Source: Salinibaculum rarum (lineage in GTDB: Archaea > Halobacteriota > Halobacteria > Halobacteriales > Haloarculaceae). Taken from it: 64,000 bases of DNA. Where the stretch lies: the NCBI RefSeq assembly GCF_030505615.1, contig NZ_CP129992.1, positions 1,860,001 through 1,924,000 on the forward strand, given 5' to 3'. The translations under genes were made by a program, and so were the position numbers. The notes below the pieces were generated by a model that saw nothing but the letters and a program-made list of their open reading frames with translations, did not search any database and was not told where the DNA came from. Of the stretch, positions 33,178 to 41,533 are shown one piece after another (within the stretch, counting starts at the first letter, position 1; each line of letters begins with the position of its first letter).

Positions 33178-34338
33178 ATGCAACTGACCTCGCCAGGGAC
33201 GACACTCGGCGTCGTCGGCGGTGGACAGCTCGGTCGGATGCTCGGGGAGGCTGCCACGCCGCTCGGCATCGACCTGGTCGTCTCCGACCCGACACCCGAC
33301 GCGCCGGCCGCACCCGTCGCCAGCGAGCAGGTCGTCGGTGACTTCGACGACGAAGCGACCATCCGCGCCGTCGCCGAGCAGTCCGACTACCTCACCTTCG
33401 AGATCGAACTCGCAGACCCCGACGCGCTCGAACGGGTCAGCGAGGAGACGGGGACGCCAGTCCATCCCCACCCGGAGACGCTGCGGACGATTCAGGACAA
33501 ACTCGTCCAGAAAGACCGCCTCAGCGACGCTGGCGTCCCGGTCCCGGCGTACCGCCGCGTCGAATCTGCCGAGGACCTCCAGTCGGCACTGGACGAACTG
33601 GGCTACCCTGCAATGTTGAAGGCCAGAGAGGGCGGGTACGACGGGCGCGGGAACGTCCCCGTCGAGTCACCGGACGACGTGGAAGCGGCGTTCGAGGCAA
33701 TCGACGGCCCGGCGATGGTTGAGGAGTTCGTCGACTTCGAGCGGGAACTCGCCGTGATGGGCTGTCGCGGCGACGGCGAACGTGACACCTTCCCCGTCAC
33801 CGAGACGATTCACCGCGAGGAGATCCTCCGCGAGACGGTGACGCCTGCACGGACGGATGAAGTGACTCGCGAGCGCGCACGCGAAGTCGTCACCGACGTC
33901 CTCGACGTGATGGACGGCCGCGGGGTCTTCGGCATCGAACTGTTCGAGACCACAGACGGAGAGATTCTGCTGAACGAAATCGCGCCACGGCCACACAACT
34001 CCGGCCACTGGACCATCGAGGGCTGTCACACCTCCCAGTTCGAGCAGCACGCGCGCGCGGTCACGGGACTCCCGCTTGGAACGACCGAACAGCGTGCCCC
34101 GACCGTCTCGGCGAACATTCTGGGTGATGTCGAGGAGCGCCAGACAGCATCGCTGTCCGGCGTCGACGAGGCACTCGCTACCGACAGACTTGGCTTCCAC
34201 TGGTATGGTAAACACGAGGTCTACAACCTCCGCAAGATGGGACACCTTGCACTGGTCGCTGACGGCGACAGCGTCAACCGCGATGCGCTGCTCGACAGCG
34301 TTCGCTCGGTCCGTGACGGGTTGACCTTCGAATCCTGA
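33178..34338 (+). CDS. purK: 5-(carboxyamino)imidazole ribonucleotide synthase (PurK)
   Basis: A 386-residue ATP-grasp enzyme that carboxylates aminoimidazole ribonucleotide on nitrogen, in purine synthesis. Conserved: GVVGGGQLGRMLGEAATPLG at the N-terminus, YPAMLKAREGGYDGRGNVPV (ATP-binding glycine-rich loop), EEFVDFERELAVMGCR, GIELFETTDGEILLNEIAPR and PHNSGHWTIEGC. Length and motifs are complete. purE follows 89 bp downstream. Confidence 0.97.
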   Translation: MQLTSPGTTLGVVGGGQLGRMLGEAATPLGIDLVVSDPTPDAPAAPVASEQVVGDFDDEATIRAVAEQSDYLTFEIELADPDALERVSEETGTPVHPHPETLRTIQDKLVQKDRLSDAGVPVPAYRRVESAEDLQSALDELGYPAMLKAREGGYDGRGNVPVESPDDVEAAFEAIDGPAMVEEFVDFERELAVMGCRGDGERDTFPVTETIHREEILRETVTPARTDEVTRERAREVVTDVLDVMDGRGVFGIELFETTDGEILLNEIAPRPHNSGHWTIEGCHTSQFEQHARAVTGLPLGTTEQRAPTVSANILGDVEERQTASLSGVDEALATDRLGFHWYGKHEVYNLRKMGHLALVADGDSVNRDALLDSVRSVRDGLTFES

Positions 34339-34427
34339 CCGGCGGAACTGTTGTTTTTGGGTGCGTGTCTCCGTCTCGGCAGTCGGGACCAGCAACGCTT
34401 ACGACTCCGCCGGGAGGATTGTGGGAT

Positions 34428-35069
34428 ATGACACATTCAGACCGCGTCCAGTCACTCATCGACGACCTCGAAGCGGAAGCCGAGCGCGACCGGCCGGCCG
34501 AGGACACTCCCGAAATCGGCATCATCATGGGGTCCGATTCTGACCTCGACGTGATGGCCGGTTCCAAAGAGGGGCGGCCTGGGGCCTACGACGTGTTGAC
34601 CGAGAAACTGGGCTTTGCAGAGCAGACCAGCTACGAGGACCCGCCCGAGGCGCGCTTTACCTTCGAGACGTTCGTGGTCTCGGCACATCGGACACCGGAC
34701 CTGATGTACGCCTACGCGGCCACGGCGGCCGACCGCGGACTCGACGTAATCATCGCGGGCGCGGGCGGGAAGTCGGCGGATTTGCCGAACATGACCGCGT
34801 CTATCGCGTATCCGCTGCCGGTCATCGGCGTGCCGGTCCAGGAAAAATCACTCCAATCGGTCATCGGCATGCCACAGGGTGCGCCGCTGGTCGCCGTCGA
34901 CGCGGGCAAGTCGTTCAACGCGGCGCTGTCGGCCGTCCAGATGCTCGCTCGTCAGCACGACCAGCTCCACGACCGCCTCGTCGATTATCACAACGACCTC
35001 CAGGATGGCGTCGGCGAGGTGTCCCGAGACCTCCACGAACTCGGGACGCCGGGGTTCCGGGGGGAGTAA
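34428..35069 (+). CDS. purE: N5-carboxyaminoimidazole ribonucleotide mutase (PurE)
   Basis: A 213-residue enzyme, ATG at 34428, converting the PurK product to carboxyaminoimidazole ribonucleotide. Motifs GSDSDLDVM and SAHRTP are present, as is AGAGGKSADLPNMTAS. Between the first two motifs there is an insertion of about 25 residues (centred on GSKEGRPGAYDVLTEKLGFA) compared with bacterial PurE, and a charged N-terminal extension of about 30 residues; I recall both as common in haloarchaea. It acts directly after PurK in the same pathway. Confidence 0.95.
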   Translation: MTHSDRVQSLIDDLEAEAERDRPAEDTPEIGIIMGSDSDLDVMAGSKEGRPGAYDVLTEKLGFAEQTSYEDPPEARFTFETFVVSAHRTPDLMYAYAATAADRGLDVIIAGAGGKSADLPNMTASIAYPLPVIGVPVQEKSLQSVIGMPQGAPLVAVDAGKSFNAALSAVQMLARQHDQLHDRLVDYHNDLQDGVGEVSRDLHELGTPGFRGE

Positions 35070-35130
35070 CCGCTCCAGCCGCCGTCCTCGGTGGTGAACT
35101 GGCGCGCACCGAAACCACAACAATCAACCC

Positions 35131-35136
35131 TTATAT
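35131..35136 (+). promoter_or_regulatory. TATA box for the nuo cluster
   Basis: TTATAT (in CCCTTATATGG) centred about 25 nt before the nuoA ATG at 35158, with AACAATC as a possible BRE. It fits a leaderless transcript beginning at nuoA. Confidence 0.6.
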
Positions 35137-35157
35137 GGGACCGCTCCAAACCGTCAA

Positions 35158-35589
35158 ATGATAGGAGCCAATATGGTCAATCCATGGATAGCCATCGGAG
35201 CGCTGGCACTCGTGGCAATCGTCATCCCATTGAGTATGATGATGGTATCGGCGTTGCTGCGGCCGAGCGTCCCCGAAACGAGCAAACGCGCCACCTACGA
35301 GAGTGGCGAGGTGCCGACTGGCAGCAGCCGTTCGATTCGGTTCAATATCCAGTACTACATGGTCGCGCTGCTGTTTGTCGTCTTCGACATCGAAACCGTT
35401 CTCATCTTCCCCTGGACGGTTGTCTATCGCAGTGCCATCGAGAACGTCGGTCTCCTCCGTGCACTGGGACCGATGGTGCTGTTTATCGGTATCCTCGTCG
35501 TCGGCCTCGCGTGGGCCTGGCGCAATGGTGCAGTCGAGTGGGTCCGCAGCCCACGGGCTGACAGACAGCGGACAGAACACAAATCATGA
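35158..35589 (+). CDS. nuoA: NADH-quinone oxidoreductase-like subunit A
   Basis: A 143-residue membrane subunit with three helices (residues about 6-29, 67-87 and 100-125). KRATYESGEVPTGSSRSIRF matches the conserved loop (normally Y-E-S-G/C), and VVFDIETVLIFPW is the family's second conserved helix with its acidic pair. It helps link the peripheral arm to the membrane arm. The start at 35158 fits the TATA box at 35131; an internal ATG at 35173 is also possible. It overlaps nuoB by 4 nt. Confidence 0.95.
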   Translation: MIGANMVNPWIAIGALALVAIVIPLSMMMVSALLRPSVPETSKRATYESGEVPTGSSRSIRFNIQYYMVALLFVVFDIETVLIFPWTVVYRSAIENVGLLRALGPMVLFIGILVVGLAWAWRNGAVEWVRSPRADRQRTEHKS

Positions 35590-36284
35590 GCAACGACACA
35601 GAACTCCACGATACACTGGAACAGGCACAGTCGACCCAGGCCGCCCGGATGGGCGAGGGTGTCGACGACCGGTTCAACTCCAAACTCCGGCAGGCATTCG
35701 GACACACCCCCTTCATTCTCACCAAATTCGACCAGTTCATGAACTGGGTCCGGGGGTCCTCGATGTTCATGCTGCTGTTCGGGATTGCCTGCTGTTCCAT
35801 CGAGATGATGCACACCTACGCGGCCAAACACGACCTTGACCGCTTCGGTACGGGCGTCCCCCGTGCCTCTCCCCGGCAGGCAGACGTCATCATCGTCCCG
35901 GGGACCATCGTCTCGAAGTTCGCACCCCGTCTCAAGCGGGTCTACGACCAGATGCCCGAGCCCAAGTTCGTCGTCTCGATGGGGTCGTGTACCATCTCTG
36001 GCGGTCCGTTCCAGGAAGGGTACAACGTCATCAAGGGCGCAGAGGAGATTATCCCGGTCGACATTCACGTTCCGGGGTGTCCGCCTCGCCCCGAGGCGCT
36101 CGTCTACGGCATCGCCAAACTCCAGGAGCGGACCTCGAACGGCGAGACGTCCCCGGTCACAGTCAAGCCGTACGAACTCGAAGAGTTCGGCGACCTCGAA
36201 CAGGACGAAATCGTTCAGAGTCTCGCATCGGACATCGACGAGGAAGATCTCGTCATGCGGCTCAACTGGGCTGATTCGCCATGA
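35586..36284 (+). CDS. nuoB: NADH-quinone oxidoreductase-like subunit B
   Basis: A 232-residue subunit that holds the terminal N2 Fe-S cluster. The four ligands are visible: Cys69-Cys70 (GIACCSIEM), Cys135 (MGSCTISGG) and Cys165 (HVPGCPPRPE). It has an acidic N-terminal extension of about 30 residues and an acidic C-terminal tail. The complex in haloarchaea lacks the NADH-binding subunits, so the electron donor is probably not NADH itself. It is coupled to nuoA by ATGA. Confidence 0.97.
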   Translation: MSNDTELHDTLEQAQSTQAARMGEGVDDRFNSKLRQAFGHTPFILTKFDQFMNWVRGSSMFMLLFGIACCSIEMMHTYAAKHDLDRFGTGVPRASPRQADVIIVPGTIVSKFAPRLKRVYDQMPEPKFVVSMGSCTISGGPFQEGYNVIKGAEEIIPVDIHVPGCPPRPEALVYGIAKLQERTSNGETSPVTVKPYELEEFGDLEQDEIVQSLASDIDEEDLVMRLNWADSP

Positions 36285-36300
36285 CTGGAGGTGACCACGA

Positions 36301-37986
36301 ATGAGTCTCGAAGACCCACGCGAACCGGCCGAGACGGACGCCGGCGTCACCGACGACGGCACCCTCGACTACGACGAACTGGCCGAACTGCTCGGTGACC
36401 ACGTCATCGACCGCGAGGACCACGTCAACGCCGAGGGATTCGTCATCCGCCCCGACGAAGTCGAGGAGACCCTGTCGACGCTCAAAGAGGACGCCGGCTT
36501 CGACCACCTCGCCAGCGTGACCGCACAGGATTACCAGGACCGTGCCGAGTCCATCTATCACCTCCGGAAGTACGCCGACCCGACACAGGAACTCTCGGTC
36601 GTCGTTCCGACAGAGCGTGACAACCCGGTCAGCCAGAGCGCGTCGGGCGTCTTCGACACTGCAGAGTGGCACGAGCGAGAGGCCTACGACCTCGTCGGCA
36701 TCGAGTACGAGGGCAACCCGGACCTCCGCCGGATTCTCCTGCCGGAAACGTGGCAGGGCCACCCACTCTCCCAGGACTACAATCAGGACAAACCTCAGAT
36801 TGTGCCCCTGCGCGAGCACGCCAACCCGATGGAGGAGAAGACGAAGATTCCGGACGACCCGGACACGATGTTCGTCAACATCGGGCCACACCACCCCGCA
36901 ACGCACGGCGTCCTCCACGTCAAGACGACGCTGGACGGCGAGCAGATTGTGGACCTCGACCCCGACATGGGGTATCTCCACCGGTGTGAGGAGCAGATGT
37001 GCCAGCAGTCGACCTACCGGCACCAGATTATGCCCTATCCCGACCGCTGGGACTACCTCTCCTCGGGCATCCTCAACGAGTGGGCGTACGCCCGGACGGC
37101 CGAAGACCTCGCGGACATCGAGGTTCCGGAGTACGCACAGGTCATCCGGACGATGTCTGCCGAACTGTGTCGGATTGCCTCGCACCTGCTGGCAATCGCC
37201 ACGTTCGCACTGGACATCTACGGTGACTTTACGGCTATCTTCATGTACGGCATCCGCGACCGGGAGGTTATCCAGAACATTCTGGAGGAGCTGACCGGTC
37301 AGCGGCTGATGTTCAACTACCTGCGCCTCGGTGGCGTCGCGTGGGACCTGCCGGAACCGCGCGAGGACTTCTTCGAGATGATTCGGGACTTCCTCGACGA
37401 GCTTCCGGACCGGCTGGAGGAGTACCACAACCTCCTCACGTCGAACGAAATCTTCCAGACGCGAGTCATCGACACGGGCGTCCTGCCGTACGAGGAGGCC
37501 AAGTCCTTCGGCGCGACCGGACCAGTCGCCCGTGGCTCCGGCGTCGACTACGACCTGCGTCGTGACGACCCCTACGGCTACTACGACGAACTGGACTGGG
37601 ATGTCATCACCGAGGACGGTGGCGACAACTTCTCGCGGGCACTCGTCCGTCTCAAAGAGATGGAACAGTCCGGTCGTATCATCGAGCAATGTCTCGACCT
37701 GCTCGAAGACTGGCCCGAAGACGAACGCGAGATTCAGGCCAACGTCCCACGGACCCTCAAGCCGGAGCCGGACACGGAGATTTACCGGGCGGTCGAGGGT
37801 GCGAAAGGCGAACTCGGCATCTACATCCGCTCGGACGGCACGGACAAGCCGGCGCGGTTCAAGATTCGGAGTCCGTGCTTCTGTAACCTGCAGACGCTGC
37901 CGACCATGTCGGAGGGTGAGTACATCCCTGACATGATTGCATCGCTTGGGAGTCTTGACGTCGTGCTCGGGGAGGTGGACCGCTAA
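36301..37986 (+). CDS. nuoCD: NADH-quinone oxidoreductase-like subunits C and D (fused)
   Basis: A 561-residue fusion. The N-terminal half (about 1-180) is the 30-kDa subunit with EREAYDLVGIEYEGNPDLRR and the LPETWQGHPLSQDY end. The C-terminal part is the 49-kDa subunit: VNIGPHHPATHGVLHVKTTL, MGYLHRCEEQ, and PCFCNLQTLPTMSEG near the end. This subunit forms the quinone site next to NuoB. A strong Shine-Dalgarno GGAGGTGA (36287-36294) sits 6 nt before the ATG, in contrast to leaderless nuoA. The C-D fusion is usual in haloarchaea. Confidence 0.96.
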   Translation: MSLEDPREPAETDAGVTDDGTLDYDELAELLGDHVIDREDHVNAEGFVIRPDEVEETLSTLKEDAGFDHLASVTAQDYQDRAESIYHLRKYADPTQELSVVVPTERDNPVSQSASGVFDTAEWHEREAYDLVGIEYEGNPDLRRILLPETWQGHPLSQDYNQDKPQIVPLREHANPMEEKTKIPDDPDTMFVNIGPHHPATHGVLHVKTTLDGEQIVDLDPDMGYLHRCEEQMCQQSTYRHQIMPYPDRWDYLSSGILNEWAYARTAEDLADIEVPEYAQVIRTMSAELCRIASHLLAIATFALDIYGDFTAIFMYGIRDREVIQNILEELTGQRLMFNYLRLGGVAWDLPEPREDFFEMIRDFLDELPDRLEEYHNLLTSNEIFQTRVIDTGVLPYEEAKSFGATGPVARGSGVDYDLRRDDPYGYYDELDWDVITEDGGDNFSRALVRLKEMEQSGRIIEQCLDLLEDWPEDEREIQANVPRTLKPEPDTEIYRAVEGAKGELGIYIRSDGTDKPARFKIRSPCFCNLQTLPTMSEGEYIPDMIASLGSLDVVLGEVDR

Positions 37987-39038
37987 TGCAGATGCTCCCC
38001 GACCAGATTGCCGGTGTCCTGCCGATCGGCGGGATGGCTGGCGAAGTCATCGCCGCTATCATCGGTGCCGCTATTATCGGGACCATCATGCTCACGAACA
38101 CGGCACTCGCTGGACCGTGGGCGAAGCGAAAGATTACCGCGGCGTTTACCGACCGGATTGCGGTCAACCGTATCGGTCCGTTCGGTCTCCTGATTATCGT
38201 CGCCGACGCCGTCCGACTGCTCTCGAAGGAACTCATCGTTCCCGAGGGCGTCGACCGACCGGCCTGGGACCTCGCGCCGCTTATCATCGCCTCGACTGCG
38301 TTGCTCGGTTTCTCGGTCATCCCGATGGGGTCGATTCTCGGTATCAACATGCAACTGGCCGACCCCGATGCCGGGCTGGCAATCGTCTTTGCGTTCGCGT
38401 CGATGGCCTCGATTGGCCTCGTGATGGCCGGCTACGCGTCGAACAACAAATTCTCGTTCCTCGGCGGACTGCGTGCGGTCGCACAGAATCTCGCCTACGA
38501 GATTCCGCTCATCCTGACCGGTGTCTCCGTCGTGCTGTTCGCGGAGACGCTCCAACTGGGCGGCATCGTCGCCGCACAGCAGGAGACGCTGTTCTCGCTG
38601 GGTCCGATTGCGATTCCGGCGTGGTTCGCGTTCGTGAATCCCTTCGCGTTCGTGCTGTTCGTCATCGCGAATCTCGCTGAAATCGGTCGGAACCCCTTCG
38701 ACATCCCCGAGGCACCGACCGAGATTGTCGCCGGGTATCAGACCGAGTACTCCTCGGTGTACTTCGTGCTCATCTACCTCGGTGAGTTTATTCACATCTT
38801 CCTCGGCGGCGCAATCATCGCCACGCTGTTCCTCGGTGGCCCGGCCGGCCCGATTTTGCCTGGCTTCATCTGGTTCATGGTCAAAATCTGGGCCGTCTTC
38901 CTGTTCACGCAGTGGGCCCGGTCGGCGGTTCCTCGGGTCCGTATCGACCAACTCATCCAGATTGGCTGGAAGGGCATGCTCGTGCTCGCGTTCGCGAACC
39001 TGTTCCTGACGGCCGTCATCGTCGGGGTGATTGCCTGA
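37986..39038 (+). CDS. nuoH: NADH-quinone oxidoreductase-like subunit H
   Basis: A 350-residue membrane subunit with about eight helices, which forms the quinone channel base of complex I. Conserved residues: KRKITAAFTDRIAVNRIGPF, the glutamate-rich cytoplasmic loop RNPFDIPEAPTEIVAGYQTE, and the carboxy-terminal WARSAVPRVRIDQLIQIGWK. The ATG shares one base with the nuoCD stop. Length is normal. Confidence 0.96.
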   Translation: MQMLPDQIAGVLPIGGMAGEVIAAIIGAAIIGTIMLTNTALAGPWAKRKITAAFTDRIAVNRIGPFGLLIIVADAVRLLSKELIVPEGVDRPAWDLAPLIIASTALLGFSVIPMGSILGINMQLADPDAGLAIVFAFASMASIGLVMAGYASNNKFSFLGGLRAVAQNLAYEIPLILTGVSVVLFAETLQLGGIVAAQQETLFSLGPIAIPAWFAFVNPFAFVLFVIANLAEIGRNPFDIPEAPTEIVAGYQTEYSSVYFVLIYLGEFIHIFLGGAIIATLFLGGPAGPILPGFIWFMVKIWAVFLFTQWARSAVPRVRIDQLIQIGWKGMLVLAFANLFLTAVIVGVIA

Positions 39039-39072
39039 TGTCGCCGTCGACGACTACTGGAGGTGTCACAAC

Positions 39073-39534
39073 ATGCTAGGAATCCTCAAAGGTATGGCAA
39101 CGACGATGAAGCACGCACTCGACGGCAACACGTTCACCGTCCAGTATCCCGAAGAGACGCCGGAAGTGTCACCCCGGTTCCGCGGTGTCCACAAGTTCAG
39201 TCAGGAGCGGTGTATCTGGTGTCGGCAGTGTGAGAACGTCTGTCCGAACGACACAATCCAGATTGTCACCAACGACCAGCGGGAAGGCGAGCAGTACAAC
39301 CTCCACATCGGGCAGTGTATCTACTGCCGGCTCTGTGAGGAAGTCTGCCCCGTCGACGCGATTCTCCTGACGCAGAACTTCGAGTTCGTCGCGGACACGA
39401 AAGACGAGTTCGCCCTCAACAAGGAGGAACTCAAGAACGTGCCGTGGTACAAGGACATCGACCCACTCGAGTCCCGCGAACCGGACCGCGGTGCGTGGAT
39501 TGGCGAAGGCGACGGCGAAGTCGACTATCAGTAG
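39073..39534 (+). CDS. nuoI: NADH-quinone oxidoreductase-like subunit I (ferredoxin-type)
   Basis: A 153-residue subunit with two 4Fe-4S motifs: Cys47-x2-Cys50-x2-Cys53-x3-Cys57 and Cys82-x2-Cys85-x2-Cys88-x3-Cys92. The ATG at 39073 is chosen because GGAGGTG (39059-39065) lies 7 nt upstream; a frame extension to 39031 overlaps nuoH and ignores that site. It passes electrons towards NuoB. It is the last nuo gene here: nuoJ, K, L, M and N do not follow. Confidence 0.95.
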   Translation: MLGILKGMATTMKHALDGNTFTVQYPEETPEVSPRFRGVHKFSQERCIWCRQCENVCPNDTIQIVTNDQREGEQYNLHIGQCIYCRLCEEVCPVDAILLTQNFEFVADTKDEFALNKEELKNVPWYKDIDPLESREPDRGAWIGEGDGEVDYQ

Positions 39535-39542
39535 ATAGGCAT

Positions 39543-39661
39543 CCGGCGACGAAGTCGCCGGTTCACCGGAGCCGAACGGAGCGAGGGTCCGGTATTTTTT
39601 GGTCCAGATTTTTGCCGGGAGTGGTGCGCGAGCAACGCGAGCGCACCCGACCGGGAAAAAG
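39543..39661. repeat. Structured spacer after nuoI: hairpins and probable terminator
   Basis: Perfect hairpin CCGGCGAC-GAA-GTCGCCGG (39543-39561) is followed by a T run (39595-39600), consistent with a terminator. A second, longer imperfect inverted repeat spans about 39608-39660: TTTTTGCCGG at one end and CCGGGAAAAA at the other, with an inner GTGCGC (39624-39629)/GCGCAC (39641-39646) stem. The spacer occupies the position where nuoJ would be expected. Confidence 0.55.
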
Positions 39662-39710
39662 GTAGTGTGGTGAGGATTTTTAACCTCGGGGTGTGTCACC
39701 GACTAGCGCG

Positions 39711-39911
39711 ATGGTATTCAAGAAAATCACACTGATCGGGACGAGCTCGGAGAGTTTCGAGCAAGCGACCGAGAACGCAGTCGACCGTGCCGAAGCGACA
39801 CTGGACAACGTCCACTGGGTGGAAGTAGTCGAACAGGGCGTCGAGATAGCCGGCGCTGATGGCAGAGAGTACCAGGCAGAAGTAGAGGTTGCGTTCGAAC
39901 TCGAAGGTTAG
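39711..39911 (+). CDS. Dodecin (flavin-binding)
   Basis: A 66-residue protein, ATG at 39711, beginning [20 protein letters not shown]. Dodecins form hollow 12-mers that store riboflavin or lumichrome in haloarchaea. The key Trp ([13 protein letters not shown]) that stacks on the flavin and the C-terminal [13 protein letters not shown] strand are present, and the length matches Halobacterium dodecin. The stop overlaps the stop of the convergent Fe-S carrier gene by 3-4 bp. Confidence 0.95.
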   Translation: MVFKKITLIGTSSESFEQATENAVDRAEATLDNVHWVEVVEQGVEIAGADGREYQAEVEVAFELEG

Positions 39912-40276
39912 GTGCGGAAACTCTCACCGCACCCACACTCGCTGACGACGTTGGGGTTCTCGACGTGAAAGCCCGCGCCTTGCAGTCCGCCCTCGTAATC
40001 GAGCACGGAGTCTTCGATGTAGTTGAGGCTCGACGGGTCGACGAACACGCGCAGACCGTGGTGTTCGGTGATTGCGTCGTCTCCCTCCGGTTCGTGCTCG
40101 AAGCGCATGCCATAGGAGAGGCCGGCACAGCCACCCTGCTGGACGTACAGCCGCAGGCCACTCACGTCGGTGTCCATCCCTTGCTCGTCGAGCAGGGAGA
40201 GGGCTTCTTCGGCGGCTTGTTCTGTTACCTGCACGGGATTTCCGCTCCCGCCTGGGTCCTCGGCAGTACTACTCAT
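39908..40276 (-). CDS. A-type Fe-S cluster assembly protein (IscA/ErpA/HesB family)
   Basis: A 122-residue protein, ATG at 40276 selected to match family length. The three conserved cysteines are Cys50 ([12 protein letters not shown]), Cys114 and Cys116 (SECGCGESF). A-type proteins carry iron or Fe-S clusters to target enzymes. The first 15 residues form an acidic, Gly-rich extension. It is divergent from no close gene and convergent with dodecin. Its placement after the nuo genes, which need eight or more clusters, is suggestive but may be chance. Confidence 0.93.
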   Translation of the reverse strand: MSSTAEDPGGSGNPVQVTEQAAEEALSLLDEQGMDTDVSGLRLYVQQGGCAGLSYGMRFEHEPEGDDAITEHHGLRVFVDPSSLNYIEDSVLDYEGGLQGAGFHVENPNVVSECGCGESFRT

Positions 40277-40332
40277 ATTTCTGTGAAGCGTCCGAACGCT
40301 GTTAACTGTTTGCACCGGACGAGCGTCGCCGG

Positions 40333-41442
40333 TCAGGCGAAGGCGGAGCCGCTCTCGCTATCTGTCATGTAGCCGCCACCACCCACACTCCGTCCGGACA
40401 GGCCCATCATGAACGAGGCGACGATTTTGCTGACGACGGGCGTAATCGTCTCCATGGCGACTTCGTTTCGGACCGTCACGGTCGTTCCGGACCGGGAGAT
40501 TTCGGTGTTCCTGACGAACTCCTCGGTCTGGGGGTCTTCGGCATCCTCCTCTGCGAGTGCGAGCCAGCCGTCGAGGGACGTCTCGATGTCCTCGGCGTCC
40601 TGCTCGGACCCGCCCTCCATCTGAAGTTCGACGCCGCGGTTGTCGCCGCTGGCGTACACCGACCCGGAGATGTATTTGATCTCTTCGACTGTCTGCTCGG
40701 CAGCCTGAGCTTCGCCTTCGGGGAGGTCCTCGGGTTCGATGTCCATGGCGAATTTCATGTACTCCCCGCTGGCTGCGTCCCAGGCCGAGAGCACATCGCC
40801 GGAAATCGCGTCGCCGTCGCCGGCCCGCGCGTCGATGACGTCGTTGGTGGCACCTGCTCGGCCAAGGACGATGGTGCCGTCGTCGAGGACTGCAACGCGT
40901 TCGGTCTCGCTATCGCCGTCGTCGCTGACGTACACCGTCGTGCCGTTGTACTCCTCGGTTTCGACGTCACTGTCGTCACCGCTGTACTCTTCGATGAGCT
41001 GTGTCACCTCCTCGGCGCTCCAGTCGGTGTAGGTCAGCCAGCCGACGTAGTCTGTCTCTTCGGTTTCCTCCGTCTCACCAAAGAGGACGACTTCGTTGAC
41101 CTTTCGCGGGTCGACGCCGCCTTCCTCTTCGACTCTGTCGAGTGCGCCGGTCACGGTGGTCGGCATCATCGAATCGTCGGGTGACTGTTCGGCCAGCGCA
41201 TCGTTGACAGCGTCGCGAAGCGCCTGGTCATCGAGCAGTGCGGTCACGCTCATGGACATCACCATGTTCGCCCGTTCGGGGACGTCAGTCGTGACGCCGC
41301 TGCTGTCGCCGTCGGACTCGTCGTCGCTGTTCTGGTCGTTGACCAGCTCAGAACAGCCACTCAGCCCGCCGACGACGCCGACGCTGGCGAGTGTCGCTCC
41401 ACTTTTCAGTACTCCTCGTCGTGTTATCTTGCGGGAACCCAT
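40333..41442 (-). CDS. Tat lipoprotein of unknown function
   Basis: A 369-residue secreted lipoprotein. The signal has twin arginines (TRRGVLKSG, residues 8-16), a hydrophobic stretch and a lipobox ending LSGC (Cys30). A disordered acidic linker (DESDGDSSGVTTD) precedes an alpha/beta domain, VMSMSVTALLDDQALRDAVN, with later regions EYNGTTVYVSDDGD and EAMGT-like elements absent. The C-terminal SFMMGLSGRSVGGGGYMTDS could contact the membrane. I do not recognise the family beyond being common in haloarchaea. It is followed, 91 bp upstream on the map, by hisD on the same strand. Confidence 0.8.
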   Translation of the reverse strand: MGSRKITRRGVLKSGATLASVGVVGGLSGCSELVNDQNSDDESDGDSSGVTTDVPERANMVMSMSVTALLDDQALRDAVNDALAEQSPDDSMMPTTVTGALDRVEEEGGVDPRKVNEVVLFGETEETEETDYVGWLTYTDWSAEEVTQLIEEYSGDDSDVETEEYNGTTVYVSDDGDSETERVAVLDDGTIVLGRAGATNDVIDARAGDGDAISGDVLSAWDAASGEYMKFAMDIEPEDLPEGEAQAAEQTVEEIKYISGSVYASGDNRGVELQMEGGSEQDAEDIETSLDGWLALAEEDAEDPQTEEFVRNTEISRSGTTVTVRNEVAMETITPVVSKIVASFMMGLSGRSVGGGGYMTDSESGSAFA

Positions 41443-41533
41443 TTGCTAAACGAAGGTTCTGTGGGCCAATAGTTATTGCGATAAACTCAACTACCGTCGG
41501 TTTCCGGCGGTCCCTGTGCGTTTCCGGCCGGTA

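Noticed and set aside
36262-37689. A 475-codon open frame on the minus strand
   Set aside because: Antisense of nuoCD, whose conserved motifs prove the plus-strand reading.
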